Source: Sipunculus nudus (Eukaryota; Annelida; Sipuncula; Golfingiida; Sipunculidae). From it: 64,000 bases of DNA. Shown here piece after piece: positions 27,998 through 39,900 of the stretch. The stretch lies in the NCBI GenBank assembly GCA_026874595.1, contig CM049318.1:55011250-55075249 (forward strand). Direction: 5' to 3'. The notes beneath the pieces were generated by a model. That model had not been told where the DNA came from. It made no database searches and saw nothing but the letters and a program-made list of their open reading frames with translations. Numbering within the stretch: position 1 is the stretch's first letter; each line of letters starts with the position of its first letter. The translations under genes and the position numbers were made by a program.

Positions 27998-30900
27998 GTA
28001 TGGGGGTGTGGATGAGAGTGAGAAAGAGGATGTTATTAAATGCTTTTTCATTGTTTCAGATGGTTCATACGTATACTCGGAAGTCAACTGCCTATGGGCA
28101 GGGTGCATAACAAAGAGATTTAAATGCTGTTGCTGGAATAGTAAGTTTAAAGGCGGCCTCCAGAGACTTCGATGTACCCCGGCGGATGCTCCAGGAGATA
28201 TCGTAACCAGTGGATGGCACAGCCAGGAAATATACGTCTGGGAAATAATGTACCTGTTATCTCAGATCAGTTAAAACGAGACCTCATTTGCAGTTTCGCA
28301 CATCCAAGATAATGAGCGAGCGTTTTATTGGGCTCACAACCCTAGATGTTCGGCGTTTAGCGTTCGAGTTGGCCGAGCGATCTGGTATTAAACACTCCTT
28401 CAGCATGACCTAGCGTATGGCTGGTAATGCCTGGCTGCATGGTTTTATGCAGCGTCATGCAGAACTTTCTGTCCGTTCTCCTCAGGCCACCAGCATCGCT
28501 CGGTCCATTGGATTCAACAAATCTAAAGTTGACAAGTTATCTGATGTCTACAAAGAAGCTCTGGGTTTATCCCCTTCCAAGGGAAATCGTATCTGGAACA
28601 TGGACGAATCTGGTATAACTAATGTACATAAACCGGGGAAGATCACTGCAACTAAAGGTAACAGCCAGGTAGGACGAATGACCAGTGGCGAAAGCTGTGC
28701 CACTGTTACAGTCATATGCGCCATGAGTGCGTCTTGACAGTACGTGCCACCTATGATCATTTTCCCGCCAAAGCGTGTGATCGTTGGCCTGATGAAGGGA
28801 ACCCCAACCCCCCTCACCCCCGAGCTGTAGGAGCATTGGCGCAAACGGATGGACTGACGCAGATTAATTTATGAGATGGCTCCGGCACTTTGTGCAAACT
28901 GTAAAATGTGTGAAAGGGGAACCACATATTCTAATCTTTGATGGCCATCAAAGCCATAAAACACTCCAGGCAGTTACTTTTGCCCATGAGAAAGGCGTCA
29001 AGTTGGTGTCGCTGCCACCCCACTTCACTCACAAAAGACAGCCCCTAGATCGTACATTTTTCAAAGCATTGAAAATTTCCTTTAATCGGGCATCTGATGA
29101 CTGGATTACAACCTGTCCAGGCAAAAGAATAAGATTTTATGATATGGCAGAATATTTGGAAAGGCGTACAACCGAACAGCGGACAGAGAAAGCATGTGAG
29201 CGGCTTCCACGCATATTGTTTGTGGCCTTTGGCACATCTTCGCATACGAATCTTTTGCTGCAGCAGAGGTTATCGAGGAGCCGATGGCAGAATCTGTTAA
29301 TGCCCAAAGTGTTCAGAGCTGCTCTTCCATTGTTGGAACTTCCAAAACCACACATTTTGCCATAATCAATACTGCCACCTTTCCAGCCACAACTGTCGCA
29401 ACACCCTCTCATGACACCTCACTGATTGCACCTGGAATCACAACCGCTCTTGCCACCTTGCGAATCACATCTGGAGTCAAACAGAAGTTTTCAGCCTCGC
29501 TTATCACACCTGGTGTCACAGCTGCGCCTTCCATTTCGTCTACCACACCTAAGGCCACATTCACCCCCACGTGATGCTACAACCACCATTGCCACCTTGT
29601 CAACCACATCTGGTGCAACACCTACTCCTGCCACCTTGTCAACCATATCTGGTGCCACAACTGCTCTCCCCACCTCGTTGATTGCACCTAAGGCTACATC
29701 TACCGCACATGATGCTACAACCAGCCTTGCCACATTGCCAATCACAGCTAGTGCCACATCAACTTTCGCCAACTCGCTCACTAAATCTGGTGCCACACCC
29801 GCTCTTGCCACTGCTGACCACACCGGATACAACATCCATGCAATGCTGCCACATCAAATGTCAAATGTGATGTACTTTGCCAGACCTTACCAACCATCTA
29901 CATTCGTCTGATGGGACCAGGGCCATCTTAAATGACATTTCACCATCAAGAAGGATACAAAATCCTCGTCCAAAGAAAAGGACTCTGCAGCAATAATCAC
30001 TTCCTCGCAATACAAAGACAGTCTGGAAACCTCTGTTTCCAAGAGTCTCATGAAAAAAAAATAAGGTAGAATCTCCAGGACAGGACAGACCGGTGACTAC
30101 AGGGACCATGAGAAAAAAAAATCAGGATCGAAACAAAAAAAAAAAAAAATGGGCCAAGAAAAGAATCACTAAAAAGAGAAGTTCAGCAACGTCCAGCTCA
30201 GGTTCTGAGGAGGAATGGCCCTGCCCGATTTTATGCAGAAGCATTTGCCAACGACAAACCTTGAGAGCGATGGGTTCATTGTTTGTCCTGTTTGAACGGG
30301 CACACGAAGCTTGCATTGAAGGACTACCTCGAAGCATATGCCAGAACTGTGAGTCCGAAGGTGATTTTGACGTTTAGCGTGTGCCCTTCCCCTAAGTTTT
30401 TAAGACACCCTCTGTATTTGAACTTGTCAGTTTTAGAAATAATAGGGATACATCTTAGTGTGATCTTACCATATTTTTTTTCTTGAAACAGAATCATCTT
30501 TTGTTTCAATGCAAAAAAAATATACAGAACTGTTTAACAGGATGTCATCTGATGGTTGGCCTTTGTTTTTATCCGATTAAGCGTTTCTACATTTAAGGCT
30601 TTGTGTTACTCATGATGACTAAATTTCCGAGTGAAGGTGGCATGTTTCATTTTGTAGTCTTTCACCAGTTGGTCATCGAATAAACTGTAACCCATTTTCT
30701 AGTATTTAAACAGATAAAAAATAACATTTGATTTGAAATGGGGCCTTAAACAAAGTATTTTATTCGATTTACTCTGATTATCTATAAATGGAAGGTCGGG
30801 AATAAATAAAGAGAGCGGGGCTACATGCCCACACATGGGCAAAACGCCCGACGTTACGGGTAAAACGTCCATGGTCAGAGGAAATATCTTTTCCCGATTT

Positions 30901-33900
30901 CGTAGAAAATATTCTGAATTTTGCCCAAATGTCCATCTCAATTTATTTTCACTAAAAAATGTTTTGGAAGCAGCAGGAAACGTTTCCGCCTTGCACTCCC
31001 CTACTCTACATGCATATTAGGAAAAATACGGTCGTTTCTCAAGCACCCTTCCAGTCGAAATGGGTTTTTTTTTCAGCAGAAGTTTACCAATTTTTAAGCT
31101 CCAGCTGCTCGGACATTTCTTTGAAGAAAATCCAAGAATAAAATTTCAATAGGACTTCGTTTTATGGTGCTTTTATCTGTAATTAAAAACAAACAATTCT
31201 GTAATTTTCGTGTTAGTGAATTTGGACAAACTGACGGTTATATTTTACATAATTTGATCTTCATTTAATAATCAGTCACGGAATCCCGAAATAATTAACA
31301 TTTACCGCCTCTGCGTTAAAGATCTGCTAATTATAATCACATGGTGTCCGTAATAAGTATTTTTTATATTAAATTGTAGTTTTTTTTTACATTTCAGACC
31401 ACTTTTCACCGAGAAGCAAGAAAAAGACCTGGTGGACTATACATCTTATTATGGAGAACCGGTAATTCGGATTTACCCTTGAAGATTCCCGTCATTTTCC
31501 GACAACTATATTTCAAGTATGCAGAAAAAGCATCCATTCAACAAAGATCCTAGGATCTGAGGATGGCTGGGGAAGATTTAAAAATTTTTTTTTAAGTGTC
31601 ACAAGACATTGTCACTCTATACACCAGAGGCTGTAGCTGTATCAGAATTTTACAGACTGTTGAGCTCAAGATTAAGTGAAAAGCTGGTCAATGAAATGAT
31701 CGTGTCATTTTTTTTTTTTTTTTTTTTTTAATTTATCAGCTGTTCGTCTGGACGTTGGGTAGCACATACAGACGGCCGCAGGAAAATGCGGTGCCAAGAT
31801 ATTTCTGATTTCTGTCTCTGACTTCTTGGAGGAGGAGGTGGAGGAGAGATATCCGTGTCTGAACGACATGAACTGTGTGCAGAACTGTGCCCAGGCAAAT
31901 ACCTGTTATATGTCCACGTATATCTTCATTCCATCGCTTTATCTATAGGCTATTCAATCATCCAATCATTATTCAATAATTTCTACAATCAACATAAAAA
32001 AAGCGCGATTTACGGAAATCTTAGTTTATATTTTTCCTTGATTTAAAACTGGTTTGTGTTTCCTTTCATTAAATAAAAGAAGATAAGTATTTCCACTGCA
32101 TCTTTGTTGAAAATGACCGCCTTTATACAAAACATCCATCTGATTTCTTTCAGATACTCCAACAGACGATATCTCCTCGACGTGTTGTGTCCCACTCGGC
32201 AAAATCCAGCCCTCTGTTCCCTGGTTTACCTGACAAACCTAGATTCAATTCCCTCACAGGTCCGGTCCGCTACTCGGTCCAGGGTAGGACTATGGTAGCT
32301 ATGGGGATGATGGATCTTCCTTTTGAAGACGGCACCGCCGGCATCTTGAAAGCCTGATGGTCCCCTAAATTGTCAAGATTTAGCGGGACTTCGGATGTGC
32401 TCATGTGCGTTGCGTATTCATCATCAATCTCCCTGGCTTCCTTCATTCTGGATCAGAGTCTGACCGGGTCCGGGGACCTGTTCTGTTGCATGACCAGAAG
32501 GTGCCTATGGCCTCGCGGGGCTGGCTTTGTCATTCGGGGACATCGACAGTGGTGGTGAAAAAAAGAATATGGTATGGATTCGCTGATTCAGTCTCTTCTT
32601 GCTGACGGCATCGAAAACGTTCACCTCAGATCATCGGAACAGGGACACCCGACTCAGAGCTGACACTTTTGGACAGGTTCATTGTGCAAGTTTATTTATT
32701 TAACCACACGTCAATACAATGAGAATGCTGCATGTGTTTTAAGGTGTTCTTAGTTCGTATTTATTTTCAATGCTCATCACATTTTTTATAATAAAATATT
32801 ATTTGATAAGTTTTAAGCTGTACAATCATAAACAATATTGTAAAAATCAAAATAAACAGTTCTTACAACTTTCAGTCAACAAATGTTACCGGAGTAATTA
32901 AAATGATTATTCATTTGGAACATATATGTATTCATGTTTTAACGTTTCAACTTAATATTCTATATGGGATCAAATTGCAACAAAGAATAATTAAATATGA
33001 ATATGTCTGTATAATTTTTTCAAACGTTCCTTTTGATACGGATAGAATGCACGGATGACATCATGGCCTACGTCACCTGTACCTGTTCTGAAGGATACTT
33101 GTAAAGGAACATGATGATTATTAAAAACTCGCTTGTCATCGATATGTGACGGTCCCAAACAGAATTAGGAAAGTATAGAATATAAATTACCTCACAACTA
33201 AAATAGCATAGAACACATGACTTTAATGTACAAATATTTCACAGGTGTACACATAAATACTATTGTAATACTTTCAGTATTATGTATTTAGTATGACTCA
33301 TCGGTCATGTAACCACCATCGTCAAAGTATGTCTTCGCATTTGTATGACACAGTAAAACTGGACTTTATCTCACAGGTGCTTAGCCAGGGGGTGCCACAG
33401 AGGGCCATTCCCCCCCCCCCCCCCCCCCGACTTTGACGCTAGGAATATTATAGCATAAAAATTATTTAAAAAACACGAAACTATCAGTCAAATTTCATTT
33501 TTGTACAGACTTCATGTGCACCAACTGATATAAAGAAATATATACCCCGACATTAACACGTGTTCATTTGCCGTTGCAGCAGGTACTCCTGAAGCCACCC
33601 CAAGCAACAACCCCCCCCCCCCCCCCCCCTTCAGTAAACCCTTGCTACGCCCCTGGTCTTTATAAAGTTGTTATCTTATTCACCTCAGTGTTCGCACCTT
33701 CTGACCTAGGTCTTAATTAACCACAATCAACGGCCAACCCCTCGATCGAAAAGAGTAATTGTTTTAAACAGTCACAGACTGGGTGACGTTTCTGAGTTTA
33801 TGACGGAGTCGCACGGTCTGTCAATGCCTAAAATAAATTAATTTGACCGTAAGGGTCCTCCCTTGGATCCCCAGCAACAACAGAAATCCAAGATGTCAGC

Positions 33901-36900
33901 TTGCAGTCATTCTGGATTTTGGACGATTCTGAAATCTGAGAGCGCATATACTTGTAGAAAATCTCTTAAAAAGTCAAAACAATAGCTAGACGACCCTTTA
34001 CTCTTTTCTCTTTCCCTTTTCCTTTCCTATAAATTGTGATTTCAATTATTTTAAAGGATTCTATACCATGGTGAGATATTTAATCATTTTATTTTGGAGT
34101 TACAGCCATCTCCGTTTTTAATAATAGCTTTATTAAAAGTGTTTACATCTCCCATCTCATTCCGTTTCGGACTACATGCAGAATAGTAGAACACGCTTCT
34201 TCTCATTATATAACCGGCATTTTGTTAAATAGGCTGGGTGACTCCTGAACGGATGGATGTGCCCGATATACTGTGGTTGGCTTCATATTCGCGAGGTAAA
34301 AATTACGCGATTTTCAACTTTTTCATTGTTTCTTGAAGGTTCCATTTTTGCGATTTCACCTCAATGTAATCTACATAAGGCATATCCATCATCTTATTAT
34401 TAAATATATTGAATGATATGTGCGAGAAATTTTAACGACTGGACGGGGACCCAGATGAACATCGAATGAGTGTAAATTACTCGTCATCACTGGCAGATAT
34501 AATTTGAAAGATTCGACATCATTTATTACAGCAAACTTTTTTTTCCATTCGACTGGGTTTCAGCGATATGGCATCTATTCTTATTTGTGAAGGATTTATT
34601 TTCGCGAATTTGAAACCTTCGCGAACAAAAGGGCATCAACAGTATACTAGGGGGCACCCGCATCAATGGGGCACTCTAAAAGCTGACTGGACGAACCTTA
34701 AGGGACAAGCAGCAATGTTAAGTGTAAAAACAGAGATTTGCATAAATCATAATAGTGACAGAACACGGGGTTTACAGCAAGTCCGGGGATGTGTTTTGTG
34801 GGTTTTTTTATTGTATTGTTTTGAGATATTATCACCCACTTGCATTAAGACACAAAGAGTGCATTTCACTCGTTCCGAATGTTATGTTTGCATTGCCTCT
34901 CGCGTAAGCCTTTGTATACAATTACAAGGCACTTTGTTTGGCAGTGCAAGTGTAAAAATATGTTTAAAAAAATATCTTCATTAGTCTGTTACGAAATTCT
35001 ATGCAGCTTATATGTCATTATACCTCTATATAGAATTTATTAAAAATAATAAAAAAACAGACCAAAATCGATATCAAATTGTCCACTTCCCCATGAATGG
35101 TTATGGACCATGCACATTACGTAAAGTAACAATGGCTTTTCTGAATAGAAGAGTAGTTGACATCATGCTTAGTTTGATTACATACAATGTATACAGCTGT
35201 ATGGGGCATTAAAAAAGAAGGGACCGAGCAGAGAGACCACCATACCTCTTCTTTTTGTATGGCTTTGGCACTTGTCACAATATTACAGGAGCTCAATATT
35301 CAATGCTGATTAACCACCAGTGAACCCTTCACGATGCAATCAATACATGATCAAAAGATTGTGGAGAATAACCGACACATTTTAGTTGGCACTCACTGAT
35401 GGAACAGATACGTGTATGTGTGTGTGTTCAATTACCTTTGTACTTTCACTCAATTTGAATTGTAAGAAACGTGATTCTCTCATTTTCTTTGATTTTTTTT
35501 TCAAGACTTCTTTTACGTATTGAGGTTGATTTTTTTTTTCATTACGGACAAAGACCAAGGAGAGCTGGTATTTAAATTAACTGTTTTACCCTCTGGGCGT
35601 GCTTCTGCTTGTACTTGTGTTAGATTTCATGATGGGTATCTTGCTTGAACGGCAAGTTGATGCAGATCCAGGGGTACTTGGGTGACTTCCATCAACAACC
35701 TATACAAACAGAAAGTGAGTATTAAAGTATAACAATAAGCAGTCTAAACATTGTAAACATGAATAATACTTGACAATACTTGAAACACATAGAAACGCAC
35801 ATACCTTATTAATAAACTCGCAGTATAGGCCTAACTAGCAAACTGTTTTAAAATCCTAAAAATCAAACAAGGACCTAGAATCACAAATAGTACCCCGCCA
35901 TATGTTTACCTAGGAAATTGTTGCATCAGTAATACCCCACTTTCCGAACCCTGACAAGAATCCTTTTTTTAATTTAAAAAATGAATTGCAAAATACAAAC
36001 TGGATTTAAAAAAAAAAGAAAATGAATAGATAAGCCTTTTTAGTTATCCAGAGGACCAAGTTTTAGCTGGGAGGAAGGAGGAATGTAATTTGTAAACAGG
36101 ACAAATTTGATTAGATACATTTTGTGCAGAAAATCTTTTATATGCCTAAAACAGTTTGGTAATTATTGGTGAAGTGATTCACGAGATAAAAGATAAAAGA
36201 TTTTGCACCATATATGGAAACGTGAAATCAGAAAATTTCGCGATCAACAATATGTTAACTCCGGTGGAAACATAAGTCCAAAAATAATTCTATTCAATAT
36301 AGTATTTACTGAATTCCCCTAGCCCCAAGGAATCCTTACATGTAGCTGGAAGGCTAAAGTGTTCTTATTTACGGACTTATCAGAAGGAAAATGGAAAAGA
36401 CCATTTTGGAGCACAGAAAGTCGTTTAACAGAGGTGGCACCATCTGCAGGTTATAATCACATGCCAGTCACGTGCTGACTAAGTCTGGTGAAGAAAGCAG
36501 CAAGGGTCTTAGAGATGTGTGGTAAAAGGATGGGGCGGGAGCCGCGGTACGGACGGAAGGACGGGAAATCAGAAAATTACGCGATTAGCAAAATGTGAAC
36601 TCTGGAGGAAACATCAGACTTAAATTAATTAAATTCGATATAATATATTCATTGAATGCCCCTTGCTCCAAGGAATCCTTGTATATGACTGAAGGTTAAA
36701 GTGTTCTTATTAACTGACGTATATAAAGGAAAGTGAAAAAGACCTTTTTGGAGAGCTGAGTCGTTAAAGAGAGGTGGCGCCACCTGCAGGTTAACCACAT
36801 GTCAGTCACGTGCTGAGCAAGTCTGTAAAATTTGGTGAAGAGAGCAGCAAGGGTCTTAGAGATATGTGGTAGAAGAATGGGGTGGGACGGACGGACCTCC

Positions 36901-39900
36901 TACGCCAGGGGACTAATAAAATACGGGTTTGTTTAAACTACTATACACCATACGTGATCTTGATCACCAATTTTCCATGTGGGGAAAATGATAGTAACTA
37001 AAATCCTAAGAATTCAATCATTAATAATATCGTATCATTGATTCAATCAATAGAAATATAACTGCAAGATATAAATAAACAGATCATCCAAACCTGCAAA
37101 GATCCATTCATATTTACTTTCTTGACCAAGATTATTCAAACTTTTTTACTCTAAAATATTGTATTATTTTTTATAAACAAAAATCAGCTTTAAAAACATC
37201 AGTAAAAATATATTTCTTCAGTATTATGTAGTCACGTTATGTTTTCTTGCTATTTTTGCTTTCATTTCCCCAATCTAAAAAGAAAATAGTGGTTCTTACC
37301 TGTATTTCCGAGACTACAACAGAACTGAGCGAGTGAGCTTGTCTCTCGGACTTTTCTGCAGTATGGGAAGATGTTGCTCTGGTTTTAGTGTGGTCAACTT
37401 CTTCATTCTGGGGCACTGACGTTTATACAGAATTATTACATTTTTTGCTCAGCGCAGATGTAAACAGCAGAATAAGTCACCATGAAGTTGTAATGATGAG
37501 AATTTCTCAATGAATCTAACCCATAAACCCTTCCTAAATATACATATAATGAGTGGTCAGTGGCATTTGAAATATTAGGTAGCAGTCTTATACCTGTTAA
37601 GTATACTCAGTATTCTTGGTCATTTCTCCATAATACGTTTTAATTTACAAAGCAATGACGATGCAAATCGACTCTGATAAACTTGCTTTACTTGTGTCAT
37701 GAATGATAACTGTCTAAACATGAAAATGACTATATTGAAAGTAATCAGGAATTATTCAAGATGTATTTCATGACTTAAGGTTTTTTAAGGGGGGGGGGGT
37801 TAAAGACTAAAGGGGGAATTCTTCGAATATTTTAATAGGTGGGGGGTTTAAGTTATGAGGAGGAATTTCATGTAATTTCATTTTCCACCTGTCTAATATA
37901 AACACCTGTCTATTTAAACCACCCATGAGTGACCCGAAGGCATTCATTTCATAATTAGTTAAAACTAATTTGTCTAATTGGACCACTTGTGAATTAAACC
38001 ACTACTAGTCAGTCCCAGTGGTCTAATTACACAGGTTTCACTGTATTTAAGAACTGCATGTTATATTGATTACATGTTCTTGTATGCTTAATGTCACTTT
38101 ATTACTTTTATCTACTTAAATTATAAATCACAATATTTTAATACATTTTGATTTGCACAAAACAGGAAATGAGAAAATACGCAGGTACCATGTGTGCTCC
38201 AGGCTACCTTTAGAAATTAAATTATGCCCGTGCAATTTGTAGTGAATGTGAAATAACGGGTTTGTACATTAATTATTAAATATTTCAAGATAAATCATTA
38301 AATTAATGATGTATTGGCTTTGGGTAAAAGTTCATTATACGGGGCTGAACTTCAGGTGGCTAAAACAACAAGTGAATCAACATTTTTATGCAGAATGTGG
38401 GTTCAATGCCTAATAGACACTCGACTAGTAAACCCATATTTTTATCCTTACAAATTTTCATATTTCTGCCAGTGAACTCACATTTATTTTGAGCAAAGTG
38501 AACCCACTAATGGTAGTTTTATCAATGACGTCGCATAACACGTCCAGGAAAATAAGTCATGGAGTATAAACGCTTATTTTTTTACTGCATATTTCTCACT
38601 TATAAGATACTATAATATATTATTTATTTTAGTATATAGCAGAAGCCTATATTAGGCGTTGAACTCGCATTTTTTGGTGAGAAAATGTGGGTTCACTTCA
38701 TGTTCAAGCTGATCTATGTATGTTTATGATGAACCCACAATTGGAATATACTTGTCAATGACGTAGCGTACACATATATCACGTCAAGAAAAATGAGTAA
38801 ATAAATGACGTTTATTTTTCCTATACGTCTCATATGAGTGGTAAAATATTAGTATATATTTTTTAACGATATATAATATTAAAGAGTTTTACAGAAAGAA
38901 GGTGTCAAGCAAAAATTCTTTTAAAATTTCACAGTGTTACTGAGGATTATGTTGATAGCCTATTAAGAAAATTAAAAAATTAGAAAAGCACTGGAATGGA
39001 CCAGTTGCCAGCTAAATTTATTAGAGATGAGGCATTTGTTATTAGTAAGTCAGTTACACATTTTATAAACTTGAAACTGACAAAGGTAAGTTAACCGGCA
39101 TGGTGTTGTTAGATCTGTAAAAGGTTTTTGACACGGTAGATCATTAAATAATGTGTGAAAAGATGGAGGCCTTTGGACTAGATGGGAAATTTGCATGTTG
39201 GTTTACCTCGTATCAAACAAATAGTGCATATTGATAATGTCAATGACTGTACGTCAGAGGAGAGAAACGTGAATGCGTTGTACCACTGAGATCAATTTTG
39301 GGGCCACATATTTTCTTAATGTATATATGATATATGGAAATGTCAATTAAATGCATACTTCTACCATATATGTTGATGACCCTGCATTATTAGTCTCAGG
39401 ATGATACATATCTGAAATGGTGTAATGATCAGAAAATAATGTGTAAAAATTCGGTCAAATGCCTTGGACAAATCCTAGACAATTCTCTGTCAGGAAATAA
39501 TATTGCAAAAGAAATTTTATCAAACTGTAATACAAGGTTAAAGTGTTTGTACAAATATGCAACAGATCTTGATAACAAACCAGAGAAATACTCTTATTCT
39601 CTAATACAGTGTCATGTTGATTATGCATCCAGCAGCTGGTATACTCATCATCAACAAATGGTCTAAACAGAATTACAGATATGCCAAAACGAAATGAGCA
39701 GATTTATATATTGATTGGATGGATACAGGTCACATGTATTACAGTATAGAATTTGATGAATTTTGTGAAGTCGGGTGGTTAAATACGGAAAATCGGGTTA
39801 CTCAGTTGAAATTAAATCACATGCATGTATAACAATGTTCATGGCCATGCACAATATTATATCTCCGAGATCAATTTGATAATGTAAAATCATCACATAC

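Noticed and set aside
27893-28274. Open frames with poly-Tyr/Ile and poly-Ile
   Set aside because: They are translations of the (AT)n and (ATT)n microsatellites.
32104-32605. Possible small gene in a GC-richer patch
   Set aside because: The open frames stop quickly, change frame and match no family I know. Left as an unassigned stretch.
34568-34984. 138-codon plus-strand open frame
   Set aside because: It starts inside a MITE (34,269-34,655), has no recognisable domain and no splice context.
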